Part shown: positions 16,037 through 24,993 of the stretch, one piece after another | How positions within the stretch are numbered: position 1 is the first letter of the stretch | Layout of the letters: the number at the start of each line of letters is the position of its first letter | DNA from: Parvibaculum sp040216885 | GTDB taxonomy: Bacteria; Pseudomonadota; Alphaproteobacteria; Parvibaculales; Parvibaculaceae | Length of the DNA: 64,000 nt | Direction: 5' to 3' | NCBI GenBank assembly: GCA_040216885.1 | Contig: JAVJOG010000021.1 | Coordinates: 58,110 to 122,109 of the forward strand | Program-made: the position numbers and the translations under genes | The notes under the pieces: generated by a model | Databases searched by the model: none | Seen by the model: the letters and a program-made list of their open reading frames with translations, nothing else | Told to the model about the DNA's origin: nothing

Positions 16037-17377
16037 TCAGACCAGCGCGAGATCCGGCAGCGCCGCGCTTGCGGCAAGGCCGAGGATTGCGTCGATCAGC
16101 GGTTTCGGGTTTTCGATGCCGCCATGGCGTAGAAGCATCGCGGCCTTCTCGATCATTTCGTTGCGGCTGAGCGGCGCCTCCGGGTCGCCCTTGGCGTCGG
16201 TTCGTTCGGCCGTGAGTTCCGAGCCGTTCCCGAGGCGCAGGCGGACACGGCCGCCCCAGTTCGCCGGATATGCGGACGCCCACGGGTCATCCACATGGAC
16301 ATGGACCCGCGCGGCAAGCGGCGCACAACGATCTCGCGCCGCGGCGCCGAACGCCGCGAAGTCGACCAGCGGAAAGAGCAGGGCGGCGGCGGCTGTGTGC
16401 TGCAGCGAAAACTTGGCCTCGTAGTCGCTTTGGACGACGGGCCGGTCGCAAACATCGATCGCCGCAGCGTAGGTCGAGACTTCGATCGTCTCGATGACGT
16501 CGACAGCGAATCCGCCGGCCGCCAGGCGTTCGCGAAGCTCAGAGGCGGCGTCGATGGTCGGATGCGTGTGACGGCAAGACGGCCAGGGCTTGATTGAGGT
16601 GCGGACGAGTTGCCACGGCGCTTCCGGCTTGCGCAGGACGGCGGCCGGATCGGCATCCGGGCAGGCGGCACGAAAGAAACCCTTTTCGCCCTCGAGAATT
16701 TGCGGCGGGCCTGTGAAACCAAATGCAGCGAGTTCGGCCGCGTTGACACCGGCCTCCGCCGCGTGACCGGCATGGAGATGTTTCGTCATCGCGCCGGTTT
16801 CGAGGAATTGCCACAAGCCGGACGATTGCGAACCCGCATTGCCAAGGGCGTGGACGGTGGCCTCGTCGGAGAGGCCAAGCAGAGAGGCGGCCGCCATGGC
16901 CGCACCAAAGGGGCCGCAGGTCGCCGTGTTGTGCCAGATGCGATAATGCGCAGGCCCAACCGCCATCCCGACGCGCGTTGCCGCCTCGAAGCCATGAAGC
17001 ACCGCCCCGAGAAATGCGTGACCGGTCGCGCCGCGCGTGCCCGCGAGCACCCATGCGGCCGGCACGACCACACAACCCGGATGGACGACGGATTCGCGGT
17101 GCAGATCGTCTGTTTCCAGAATGTGGCAGAGAGCACCCATCAGGAACGCGCGGCGAGCCGGCTCCGGCGCCGCGTTTGAAGCGCCGCGTGCCTGCCACCA
17201 GTTCATCAAGACGCGGCCCGGCTCTGAGTTGCGTCCGGCAAGGCTGTTCGCAACGGCATCCAGCGTGAAAATTGCGGCGGCGTCGAGATCGGCGCTCGTG
17301 ATCGGCTTGCCGCGGATCAGGCCGGTCAGGCCGGCGGTCAGGGAGGCGGGCGCGGGGTGGCCGGAAAGATCGTTCAT
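16037..17377 (-). CDS. MmgE/PrpD family protein
   Basis: 446 residues. SADLDAAAIFTLDAVANSLAG, LMGALCHILETDDLHRESVVHPGCVVVPAAW, AVLHGFEAATRVGMAVGPAHYRIWHNTATCGPFGAAMAAASLLGL and SIKPWPSCRHTHPTIDAA are the conserved stretches of this family in order. Members include 2-methylcitrate dehydratase (PrpD) and cis-aconitate decarboxylase; this one lacks a propionate operon context, so the substrate is unclear. GGAAGAG lies upstream of the ATG. It is divergent from rlpA. Confidence 0.87.
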   Translation of the reverse strand: MNDLSGHPAPASLTAGLTGLIRGKPITSADLDAAAIFTLDAVANSLAGRNSEPGRVLMNWWQARGASNAAPEPARRAFLMGALCHILETDDLHRESVVHPGCVVVPAAWVLAGTRGATGHAFLGAVLHGFEAATRVGMAVGPAHYRIWHNTATCGPFGAAMAAASLLGLSDEATVHALGNAGSQSSGLWQFLETGAMTKHLHAGHAAEAGVNAAELAAFGFTGPPQILEGEKGFFRAACPDADPAAVLRKPEAPWQLVRTSIKPWPSCRHTHPTIDAASELRERLAAGGFAVDVIETIEVSTYAAAIDVCDRPVVQSDYEAKFSLQHTAAAALLFPLVDFAAFGAAARDRCAPLAARVHVHVDDPWASAYPANWGGRVRLRLGNGSELTAERTDAKGDPEAPLSRNEMIEKAAMLLRHGGIENPKPLIDAILGLAASAALPDLALV

Positions 17378-17571
17378 TTGTCTCTTCCATCGCGGGGAGC
17401 GGGCGGTTCGACCTTATATGATTTAACCTCATGACGCCGGAAGCGAATTCGGGCTGCGGACCCGGTCCCGCTTGCCGCAGAAAGCCCGGCTCACTATAAG
17501 AAAAACGATTGCATTCGAGGAGTGATTCGCCGCCGACGGTGCGCGGCAACCGCCTCGGAGAGGGGTCTCCA

Positions 17572-18567
17572 ATGCCTGTTCGAGCTTCCGAAACGGTCCG
17601 CGGCGCGGTGTTCGCCCTGCTGGCGCCGTTGGCTCTCGCCTTGCTGCTGGCAGGCTGCGGAACGGCCGGCAAACCCTCCGCGCCGGGATCCCCAAAAACA
17701 GGCGGCGGATACTACAAGGTTGGCAATCCCTATCAGATTGCCGGGATCTGGTACTACCCGCGCGAAGACGACAAGTACGATTCCACCGGCATCGCCTCGT
17801 GGTACGGGCCGCAGTTTCACGGCAAGCAGACGGCCAATGGCGAAATCTTCGATCAGAACGCGATGACCGCCGCGCATCCGACATTGCCTATGCCGACGAT
17901 CGCGCGCGTCACCAATCTCGAGAACGGCCGCTCGGTGGTCGTTCGCGTCAACGACCGTGGGCCGTTCGCCGCCGGGCGCGAAATCGACATGTCGAAGCGG
18001 GCCGCCGAAGAACTTGGCTTCATGACGAAGGGCACCGCGAAAGTCCGTGTACAGTATATCGGACGGGCGCCGCTCGATGGCGGCATCGGCGACGGACGCG
18101 CCGTTGCGGAAACTTTTATTGCGCCGAAGGTCGAAACTCCGGCTGACGAACGCCGCGTGGCGGCGGCCGCTCCGATAACCTCGGTCGCTGCCGTTTCGGC
18201 TTCGCAACTTGCGCCGCCCGCGGGCGCCGTGAGCGCGCCGCCACCGAATGTCGCGCCGGCGCAATCCGAGCCCGCTGCAACCATGGAGCCCGTCCGCGAC
18301 GATCCAGGCGCAACGCGGCAAGTCCCGGTCACCGGGACCGGAAATCTCTATGTTCAGGCAGGATCGTTCCAGAACCTGCAAAACGCCGAAGCCGTGCGCC
18401 AGCAACTTGCCGGACTCGGACCGGTCGAGATACAGACGACAATGGTCGACGGCACGCCGTTTTACCGGGTGCGTGTCGGGCCGCTTTCCGACGTTGCCGC
18501 AGCCGATACTTCGCTGCAAGGCGTCATGCAGCGCGGACACAACGGCGCGCGTATCGTCGTCGACTAG
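17572..18567 (+). CDS. rlpA: RlpA family septal lytic transglycosylase/lipoprotein
   Basis: 331 residues. A lipoprotein signal ends in LLLAGC (acylated Cys about residue 29). A double-psi beta-barrel follows (GIASWYGPQFHGKQTANGE through VVVRVNDRGPF), then an Ala/Pro-rich linker and a C-terminal SPOR domain (LYVQAGSFQNLQNAEAVRQQL). RlpA cleaves peptide-stripped glycan and gathers at the division septum through SPOR binding to denuded glycan. I moved the start to ATG 17572, where the signal peptide begins. Next comes a D,D-carboxypeptidase, a frequent alphaproteobacterial pairing. Confidence 0.92.
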   Translation: MPVRASETVRGAVFALLAPLALALLLAGCGTAGKPSAPGSPKTGGGYYKVGNPYQIAGIWYYPREDDKYDSTGIASWYGPQFHGKQTANGEIFDQNAMTAAHPTLPMPTIARVTNLENGRSVVVRVNDRGPFAAGREIDMSKRAAEELGFMTKGTAKVRVQYIGRAPLDGGIGDGRAVAETFIAPKVETPADERRVAAAAPITSVAAVSASQLAPPAGAVSAPPPNVAPAQSEPAATMEPVRDDPGATRQVPVTGTGNLYVQAGSFQNLQNAEAVRQQLAGLGPVEIQTTMVDGTPFYRVRVGPLSDVAAADTSLQGVMQRGHNGARIVVD

Positions 18568-18624
18568 ACGACACAAATTCCGGCAGACAAGATTTTTCGT
18601 TGCCGAAGAGGACAAGAATACACC

Positions 18625-19782
18625 ATGAAAAGCGCCGCTTCCTTCCTGTTCCTTTGCGTGGCCTTGTTTGGCGCGGTGTTTGCCGCACCGCGCGCGGCGG
18701 AGGCCGCCTTCGACACGTCGGCGAAATTCGCGGTCCTGATGGACTACGAGACCGGCGAAGTGCTGTGGGGCAAGAACGAAAACGAGACGATGTATCCGGC
18801 CAGCATGAGCAAGCTGATGACGCTGGACGTGCTCTTCGGCGCCATTCGCGACGGTAGCGTCAGCCTCGATGACGAGTTCATCGTCAGCGAATACGCTTGG
18901 CGTACAGGAGGCGCCGCATCGGGTTCGTCGACGATGTTCGCGGATCTCAACTCGTCGGTTCCGGTCAGCGCGCTGCTCAAGAGCATCGTCATTCAGTCCG
19001 GCAACGATGCCTGCATTGTGGTTGCCGAAGCGCTGAGCGGATCGGAGGAAGCCTTCGCGATCCGCATGACGGAGCGGGGCAAGGAAATCGGCCTCAAGAA
19101 TTCCACCTTCAAGAACTCGACCGGCTGGCCGCATGACGAGCATGTGATGACGGCGTACGATCTCGCGCTTCTGGCCCGCCATCTCATCATGGAATTTCCG
19201 GAGTTCTATCCGATTTTCAAGGAGCGGGATTTCACCTGGAACGGTATCCGGCAAGGAAATCGCAATCCGGGGCTCTATCTCGATTCGTCGGTCGACGGTT
19301 TGAAGACCGGACACACGGAAGCGGCCGGCTACGGCCTGACCGCATCGGCGAAGCGCGGCGACAGACGATTGATCCTTGTGCTGAACGGCATGGAGAACGA
19401 GAGGATGCGGGCCGACGAGACGGTACGCGTCCTCGATTGGGGCTTCCGGTCGTTCAAGAACTACAAGCTTTTCGCCGCCGGAACGCCCGTCGAAAATGCG
19501 CCGGTGTGGCAGGGTGTCTACCGCGAAGTGCCGCTGGTCAGCGCCTCCGACATCAATGTCGTTCTTTCCGTCGATCAGCGCCGCGACATGAAGGTGACCG
19601 TCGCCTATGAAACGCCGCTGATCGCGCCTGTCGCGACGGGCCAGAAAGTCGGTGTACTGAAGATTGAAACGCTGGGCGCGCCGGTGCGCGAATATCCGCT
19701 GCTGGCCGGTGGAAACGTCGAGAGACAGGGCATTTTCAGCCGCGCGCTCGGTGCACTGACACATCTCGTCTTCGGAAGCTGA
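18625..19782 (+). CDS. D-alanyl-D-alanine carboxypeptidase (PBP5/6 type)
   Basis: 385 residues with an N-terminal signal peptide. The three serine-peptidase motifs are intact: SMSK at 60-63, SGN at 125-127 and KTG at 227-229. A C-terminal beta domain (PBP5_C, from about residue 270) follows. It trims the terminal D-Ala of peptidoglycan pentapeptides in the periplasm. It lies 57 bases after rlpA and is followed by tmk across two bases, so rlpA-dac-tmk-holB-type organisation is likely co-transcribed in part. Confidence 0.93.
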   Translation: MKSAASFLFLCVALFGAVFAAPRAAEAAFDTSAKFAVLMDYETGEVLWGKNENETMYPASMSKLMTLDVLFGAIRDGSVSLDDEFIVSEYAWRTGGAASGSSTMFADLNSSVPVSALLKSIVIQSGNDACIVVAEALSGSEEAFAIRMTERGKEIGLKNSTFKNSTGWPHDEHVMTAYDLALLARHLIMEFPEFYPIFKERDFTWNGIRQGNRNPGLYLDSSVDGLKTGHTEAAGYGLTASAKRGDRRLILVLNGMENERMRADETVRVLDWGFRSFKNYKLFAAGTPVENAPVWQGVYREVPLVSASDINVVLSVDQRRDMKVTVAYETPLIAPVATGQKVGVLKIETLGAPVREYPLLAGGNVERQGIFSRALGALTHLVFGS

Positions 19783-19784
19783 CC

Positions 19785-20420
19785 TTGGCGCGGGCGCGGT
19801 TCATCACGCTGGAAGGCGGCGAGGGCGCCGGAAAATCGACGCAGATTCAACGACTTGCACAGAAATTGCGGGATCGGGGCGAGACGGTTTGCGTGACGCG
19901 GGAGCCTGGCGGCGCGCCCGGCGCGGAGGCGATCAGGCAGCTGCTGGTGACCGGCGAAACGACGCGCTGGAGCCCAAAAAGTGAGGCTTTGCTTCATTTT
20001 TCTGCACGGGCAGAGCATCTGGAGCGGACGATCCGGCCGGCGCTGGAACGCGGCGAATGGGTGATCTCGGACCGGTTTGTCGATTCGACGATGGCTTATC
20101 AGGGGCCGGGGGTCGGGGCCGAATTCATTAATGAACTCAAGGCGTTGGTGGTTGGCGGCGACATGCCGGCGCTGACGCTGATCCTCGATCTGCCGGTCGA
20201 AACGGGGCTGGCGCGCGCCAGGTCGCGGCAGGGACTGGATAATTCCGCCGAGGACCGCTATGAACGCATGGGCGCGGCGTTTCACGAGGGTTTGCGCCAA
20301 GCCTTTCTAAACATTGCCAAAAACGAGCCGGAGCGCTGTGTCGTCATCGACGCAAGCGGCACAGAGGACACGGTTGCGGCTGCGATCTGGAAAACGGCGG
20401 AAAACCGCCTTTTGTCCTGA
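19785..20420 (+). CDS. tmk: Thymidylate kinase
   Basis: 211 residues. The P-loop GGEGAGKST (11-19), the DR motif in SDRFVDSTMAYQG and the LID-region RARSRQG identify Tmk, which phosphorylates dTMP to dTDP. The start is TTG at 19785 with GGAAG seven bases upstream, two bases after the carboxypeptidase stop. tmk is usually followed by holB in alphaproteobacteria; here an M23 gene with its own Pho-box promoter region is inserted between them. Confidence 0.95.
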   Translation: MARARFITLEGGEGAGKSTQIQRLAQKLRDRGETVCVTREPGGAPGAEAIRQLLVTGETTRWSPKSEALLHFSARAEHLERTIRPALERGEWVISDRFVDSTMAYQGPGVGAEFINELKALVVGGDMPALTLILDLPVETGLARARSRQGLDNSAEDRYERMGAAFHEGLRQAFLNIAKNEPERCVVIDASGTEDTVAAAIWKTAENRLLS

Positions 20421-20421
20421 A

Positions 20422-20461
20422 CTGTCATCGATCTGTCAAAAAACTGTCACATCACTGTCAT
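20422..20461 (+). promoter_or_regulatory. Array of four CTGTCA repeats at 11-bp spacing: two tandem Pho boxes
   Basis: CTGTCA occurs at 20422, 20433, 20444 and 20455, exactly 11 bases apart, in the 161 bases between tmk and the M23 gene. PhoB-type response regulators bind direct repeats of CTGTCAT separated by four bases, an 11-bp period, so four half-sites equal two Pho boxes. A weak -10 (GTTAAT, 20476-20481) lies 15 bases after the last copy, where a PhoB-activated promoter would have it. The direction points to the M23 gene. Confidence 0.75.
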
Positions 20462-20581
20462 ATATGATCGGCAGGGTTAATCCGGTTTGCCCCCGGAGCG
20501 GCCATCAACTATAGAAATCCCCGGACTTGAAAACGGATGGACACCCGGCGACCGCGCCGGCCACGACGAAAAGGATCGCCG

Positions 20582-21280
20582 GTGCAACGACGACAGCCCA
20601 ATCAGGTCGCCCGACCTATTTTTTCCGGTGCCGCCTTCCTCCTCTCCTCCGTCCTTTCGCTTTTCCTGCTTCTTCCCTCCACTTCCGCCGGGGCCCGCGG
20701 CCTCGACCTTGCGACCGTGCTCGACCCGGTGGCGGCGAATTTCACCCTGCCGCTCGAACGGCCTGCCGCGGCGGCGCCTTCGCTGCCCGACCGGGCGCTT
20801 CATTTCGGCGATCCGATCGACCTCAATGTCGCGCGCATGTCGTCCGGGTACGGATGGCGCATTCACCCGGTCCTGAAGGACAAGCGGCTGCATCGCGGTG
20901 TCGACTATGCGGCGCCGAAGGGCACGCCGGTTTATGCGACCGAGGACGGCATCGTGACCATGGCCGGCTGGCGCGGCAATTACGGCAAGCTTGTCACCGT
21001 CAAGCATGCCGAGAATGTCGAGACCTTCTATGCGCATCTCTCCGGCATCGCGCCCGGCGTCGGCGCGGGGGCGGGCGTGAAGAAGGGCGACGTCATCGGC
21101 TATGTCGGCAAGACGGGGCTCGCGACCGGCAACCATCTCTATTACGAAGTCGCGATCAACGACGAGCGCGTCGATCCGCTGGCGGACGATCTCAACGAGC
21201 AGGTCAACGTGCTCGCGGTGCGGGTCACGCGGCCCGACGGCCAGATCGCCGAAACGCGCGGGCTGATCGAAGCGCGGTAG
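20582..21280 (+). CDS. M23/LytM family protein with an altered zinc site
   Basis: About 232 residues from GTG 20582 (AAAGGA six bases upstream); an ATG at 20537 is possible. A signal peptide (SGAAFLLSSVLSLFLLLP) is followed by a C-terminal M23 domain: HRGVD (His 104, Asp 108), TFYAHLSG (His 152) and GNHLYYE. M23 endopeptidases have HLHxE, where the second His binds zinc; here it is Tyr 187. The site is thus incomplete, as in the degenerate activator proteins EnvC and NlpD, so it may activate an amidase rather than cut peptidoglycan. Upstream Pho boxes suggest induction by phosphate starvation. Confidence 0.82.
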   Translation: MQRRQPNQVARPIFSGAAFLLSSVLSLFLLLPSTSAGARGLDLATVLDPVAANFTLPLERPAAAAPSLPDRALHFGDPIDLNVARMSSGYGWRIHPVLKDKRLHRGVDYAAPKGTPVYATEDGIVTMAGWRGNYGKLVTVKHAENVETFYAHLSGIAPGVGAGAGVKKGDVIGYVGKTGLATGNHLYYEVAINDERVDPLADDLNEQVNVLAVRVTRPDGQIAETRGLIEAR

Positions 21281-21320
21281 AAGCCCGCGCTTTCCGCCCG
21301 GCCGTTGCCCGTGCTAACAC

Positions 21321-22508
21321 ATGGGCATGGCTGAGAAGGAAATTCCCGAGAGCGACCGGCTGGAGCCGTTTCCGCATCCGCGCGCGGTGGCGGGGCTTCA
21401 TGGGCATCAGGAGGCCGAGCGGGCGCTTTTCGAGGCGTTCATGGGCGGGCGGATGCATCATGCCTGGCTGATGACGGGGCCGAAGGGCATTGGCAAGGCG
21501 ACGCTCGCCTATCGCTTCGCGCGGTTCATCCTGCATTACGGAACGCCGGAGGCGGCGCGGGCGGCGGGCGCGCGCGATCTCTCGGTGCCGGCGGAAAGCA
21601 CGGCGGCGCATCAGGTGGCGGCGGGGAGCCATCCGAACCTTCTGACCGTGCGGCGGCCCTGGGACGAGAAGCTGAAAAAGTTCAAGACCGTGCTGCCGGT
21701 CGACCAGGTGCGGCGCATCGGACATTTTTTCGGGCTGACGGCGGGCGGCGCCGGGGGCTGGCGGATCGTCGTGATCGATGCGGCGGACGACATGAATGCG
21801 AGTTCGGCCAATGCGCTCTTGAAGGCGCTGGAGGAGCCGCCGCCGCAGGGGCTCTTCCTCGTGCTTTCGCATCAACCGGGACGGCTCCTGCCGACGATCC
21901 GCTCGCGCTGCCGGGCGCTCGCGATGAAGCCGCTCGGCGTGGCCGAGATCGTGGCGGCGATGACGGCGAGCGAGACGGCGGCCGTGGCGGAGGCCGAACA
22001 CGAGAAGACAAAATATGCCGGGCTGAAACTCAAACCCGGCGAGGCCGAGACGATCGCGCAGCTTGCCGACGGCAGCGCGGGGCGGGCGCTTGCCATTGCC
22101 TCGGGCGGCGGGCTCGCGCTCTACAAGGAGCTGGCGGGGCTGCTCGGCGGCCTGCCGCGGCTCGACATCGCGGGCGTGCATGCGCTGGCCGAAAAGGCGG
22201 CGCGGCGGGGCGCGGACGACGCCTTCGAGACGCTGGGCGAATTGCTTACGCTGTGGCTGCAACGGCTGATCCGCGCCGGGGCGGGGCTCGATCCCGGACC
22301 CGATATCGCGGCGGGCGAGGGGGCGGCCATGGCGCGGCTGACCGACCCGGCGCGCGGCGGGGCCAGCCTTGATCGCTGGGTCGAGGTATGGGAGAAGATC
22401 GGCCAATCCATTGCCCGTGGCGAGGCGCTGAACACGGACCGGAAACTGACGGTTCTCAACGTCTTTTCGATGCTCGAAGCGGCCGCGAGCGAACGCGCAG
22501 GCGCTTGA
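21321..22508 (+). CDS. holB: DNA polymerase III subunit delta prime
   Basis: 395 residues. GRMHHAWLMTGPKGIGKATLAYRFARFIL is the clamp-loader P-loop region; VDQVRRIGHFF, IVVIDAADDMNASSANALLKALEEPP and LPTIRSRCRALAM follow as in HolB. It is part of the clamp loader that places the sliding clamp at primed sites. A long insertion around residues 70-110 is usual for alphaproteobacterial delta prime. No clear ribosome binding site is seen; starts at 21321 or 21327 are equivalent. Base composition is very GC-rich. Confidence 0.92.
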   Translation: MGMAEKEIPESDRLEPFPHPRAVAGLHGHQEAERALFEAFMGGRMHHAWLMTGPKGIGKATLAYRFARFILHYGTPEAARAAGARDLSVPAESTAAHQVAAGSHPNLLTVRRPWDEKLKKFKTVLPVDQVRRIGHFFGLTAGGAGGWRIVVIDAADDMNASSANALLKALEEPPPQGLFLVLSHQPGRLLPTIRSRCRALAMKPLGVAEIVAAMTASETAAVAEAEHEKTKYAGLKLKPGEAETIAQLADGSAGRALAIASGGGLALYKELAGLLGGLPRLDIAGVHALAEKAARRGADDAFETLGELLTLWLQRLIRAGAGLDPGPDIAAGEGAAMARLTDPARGGASLDRWVEVWEKIGQSIARGEALNTDRKLTVLNVFSMLEAAASERAGA

Positions 22509-22538
22509 GGGCGGATCGCCGACGCCGCGCCCCCGCCC

Positions 22539-22589
22539 CGAAAAATTCTTGCTCCGCCAGAATTTTTCGACCCTCCCCCGAGGGGAGGG
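22539..22589. repeat. Double-hairpin palindromic element
   Basis: Two perfect hairpins side by side: CGAAAAATTCT / AGAATTTTTCG (11-bp stem, 9-base loop, 22539-22569) and CCCTCCCC / GGGGAGGG (8-bp stem, 3-base loop, 22571-22589). They lie between holB and metG. It looks like a dispersed palindromic repeat that may also end holB transcripts; I see no second copy in this window. Confidence 0.6.
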
Positions 22590-22633
22590 TGGGAAGATGC
22601 AGATAACATCGGGTAGAACGATTCGAGAGTACA

Positions 22634-24190
22634 ATGAGCGCGCCGAAGGCTTTTTACATCACGACGCCGATCTACTACGTCAACGACGTGCCGCATATCG
22701 GGCATGCCTATACGACGCTGGCGTGCGATGTGCTGGCGCGGTTCAAGCGGCTGGACGGTTTCGACGTCAAGTTCCTGACCGGGACGGACGAGCACGGGCA
22801 GAAGGTCGAGAAGGCGGCGGCGCTGGCGGGCGTGACGCCGCAGCAATTCACCGACCGCGTGTCGAAGAATTTCTTCGATCTCCGCGAGACGATGAATTTT
22901 TCCACCGACGATTTCATCCGCACAACCGAGCCGCGCCATGCGGCGGCCTGCCAGGCGCTGTGGAAGCGCATGGAAGAGAAGGGCCATATCTATCTCGGCT
23001 CCTATGCCGGGTGGTATGCGGTGCGCGACGAGGCGTTTTACGACGAGGACGAGCTGACCGCCGGCCCGAACGGCAAGAGGATCGCGCCGTCGGGCGCCGA
23101 ATGCGAGTGGGTTGAGGAGCCGTCCTATTTCTTCCGCCTGTCGGCATGGGCCGAGCCGCTGCTGAAGTTCTACGAAGCGCATCCCGATTTCATCGCGCCG
23201 ACGAGCCGCCGCAACGAGGTCGTCAGTTTCGTCAAAGGGGGCCTGCGCGACCTGTCGATCAGCCGGACCACGTTCGACTGGGGCGTGCCGGTGCCGGGCG
23301 ACGAAAATCACATCATGTATGTCTGGCTCGACGCGCTGACCAACTACATGACCGCCGTGGGCTATCCCGACACCGAGAACGCCCAGTACAAGCGCTACTG
23401 GCCGGCCGACCTGCATGTGATCGGCAAGGACATATTGCGCTTCCACACGGTCTACTGGCCGGCCTTCCTGCTGGCCGCCGAGCTGCCGACGCCTCGCCGC
23501 GTGTTCGCGCATGGCTGGTGGACCATCGAAGGCCAGAAAATGTCGAAGTCGCTCGGCAACGCCGTCGCGCCGGATCATCTGGTGACGACCTATGGGCGCG
23601 ACGCCTCGCGCTATTTCCTGCTGCGGGAAGTGCCGTTCGGCAATGACGGCGACTTTTCGCATGCCTCGATCGTGCACCGGACGAACGGCGACCTTGCCAA
23701 CGATCTCGGCAATCTGGTGCAGCGGGTGCTCAGCATGATCGCCAAGAATTGCGGCGCGGCCGTGCCGGAGCCGGGTCCGTTCAGCGATGCCGACAAGGCG
23801 CTGCTGGCGACCGCGCACGGGCTCATCGACCGGGTGCGGACCGAGTTCGACGCGCTGGCTTTCCACAAGGGGCTGGAAGCGATCTGGGGGTTGTGCGGCG
23901 ACGCCAACCGCTATGTCGACGAGCAGGCGCCCTGGACCTTGCGCAAGACCGATCCGGCGCGCATGGCGACGGTGCTTTATGTGCTGGCCGAGACGATCCG
24001 GCATATCGGCATTCTGGTGCAACCGGTGATGCCGGAAGCGTCGGCGAAGATCCTCGACCAGTTGGCCCTCGGGCCGGAGGCGCGCGGTTTCGATGCGCTG
24101 GGACCGCAGGGCGCATTGAAGGCCGGGACGGCGCTGCCGGCGCCTGCGGGCGTGTTCCCGCGCTTTGTGGAGCCGGAGGCGGCATCGTGA
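22634..24190 (+). CDS. metG: Methionine-tRNA ligase
   Basis: 518 residues. The class I signatures are HIGH (residues 21-24) and KMSKS (302-306), with TGTDEHGQKVEKAA between. It lacks the zinc-knuckle cysteines and the C-terminal tRNA-binding domain found in long MetG forms, as is normal for the short alphaproteobacterial type. It charges tRNA-Met and initiator tRNA. Its stop overlaps the GTG start of tatD (GTGA), so translation is coupled. Confidence 0.96.
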   Translation: MSAPKAFYITTPIYYVNDVPHIGHAYTTLACDVLARFKRLDGFDVKFLTGTDEHGQKVEKAAALAGVTPQQFTDRVSKNFFDLRETMNFSTDDFIRTTEPRHAAACQALWKRMEEKGHIYLGSYAGWYAVRDEAFYDEDELTAGPNGKRIAPSGAECEWVEEPSYFFRLSAWAEPLLKFYEAHPDFIAPTSRRNEVVSFVKGGLRDLSISRTTFDWGVPVPGDENHIMYVWLDALTNYMTAVGYPDTENAQYKRYWPADLHVIGKDILRFHTVYWPAFLLAAELPTPRRVFAHGWWTIEGQKMSKSLGNAVAPDHLVTTYGRDASRYFLLREVPFGNDGDFSHASIVHRTNGDLANDLGNLVQRVLSMIAKNCGAAVPEPGPFSDADKALLATAHGLIDRVRTEFDALAFHKGLEAIWGLCGDANRYVDEQAPWTLRKTDPARMATVLYVLAETIRHIGILVQPVMPEASAKILDQLALGPEARGFDALGPQGALKAGTALPAPAGVFPRFVEPEAAS

Positions 24191-24993
24191 CCCTGCCTGT
24201 GCTGATCGACAGCCATTGTCATCTCGACTTTCCCGATTTCGGGGAAGAGGTCGGCGATGTCGTGGCGCGGGCGCATGCGGCGGGGGTCGGACTGATGGTG
24301 ACGATCTCGACCAAGGTCAGCGAGTTCGACCGGGTGAGGGCGGTGGCCGAGCGTTTCCCGCATGTGTTCTGCACGGTCGGGATCCATCCGCATGTGGCGG
24401 CGAGCGAGCCCGAGACCGACACGGCGACGCTGGTGGAAATGGCGAAGCATCCGAAGGTCGTCGGCATCGGCGAGACGGGGCTCGACTATTACTACGAACA
24501 TTCACCGCGCGCGGCGCAGCAGCGAAACTTCCGCGCGCATATCGCGGCGGCGCGCGAGACGGGACTGCCGCTTGTCGTGCATACGCGCGACGCCGACGCC
24601 GACACGGCGCAAATTCTGGATGAGGAAACGGGGAAGGGCGCCTTTCCGGGCTTGCTGCACTGCTTCAGCTCAAGCACACAACTCGCTGAAAAGGCTCTCG
24701 AATTGGGTCTCTACATTTCGCTTTCAGGCATTCTGACCTTCAAGACGGCCGATGAATTGCGGGCGACGGCGGCGCAGGTGCCGCTGGACCGGCTGCTGGT
24801 CGAAACCGATGCGCCGTACCTTGCGCCAGTGCCGAAGCGCGGCAAGCGCAACGAACCGGCCTTCGTGGTGCATACGGCGGCGAAGCTGGCGGAGGTCAAA
24901 GGCGTGACGACGGCACAGCTTGCCGAGACGACGACCGAGAACTTCCTGCGGCTGTTTTCGCGGGTGCCGCGCGAGGCGGTGCTGAGACCATGA
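24187..24993 (+). CDS. TatD family metal-dependent hydrolase
   Basis: 268 residues. DSHCHLDFP is the N-terminal HxH metal pair; GIHPHV, IGETGLDYYYEHSP, LVVHTRDAD, LLHCFSSS and VETDAPYLAPVP follow in the canonical order of TatD DNases. These are Mg2+-dependent 3'-5' exonucleases or related hydrolases. The GTG start at 24187 overlaps the metG stop. holB-metG-tatD-MBL hydrolase is a conserved operon in alphaproteobacteria. Confidence 0.94.
   Translation: MTLPVLIDSHCHLDFPDFGEEVGDVVARAHAAGVGLMVTISTKVSEFDRVRAVAERFPHVFCTVGIHPHVAASEPETDTATLVEMAKHPKVVGIGETGLDYYYEHSPRAAQQRNFRAHIAAARETGLPLVVHTRDADADTAQILDEETGKGAFPGLLHCFSSSTQLAEKALELGLYISLSGILTFKTADELRATAAQVPLDRLLVETDAPYLAPVPKRGKRNEPAFVVHTAAKLAEVKGVTTAQLAETTTENFLRLFSRVPREAVLRP

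Noticed and set aside
17494..19764. Very long minus-strand frame (about 756 codons)
   Set aside because: It is antisense to rlpA and the carboxypeptidase, whose motifs are intact; the translation is Arg/His/Ala-rich with no domain, as expected from GC-rich codon bias.
22121..24022. Long minus-strand frame (about 633 codons)
   Set aside because: Antisense to holB and metG, and it passes through the double-hairpin element.
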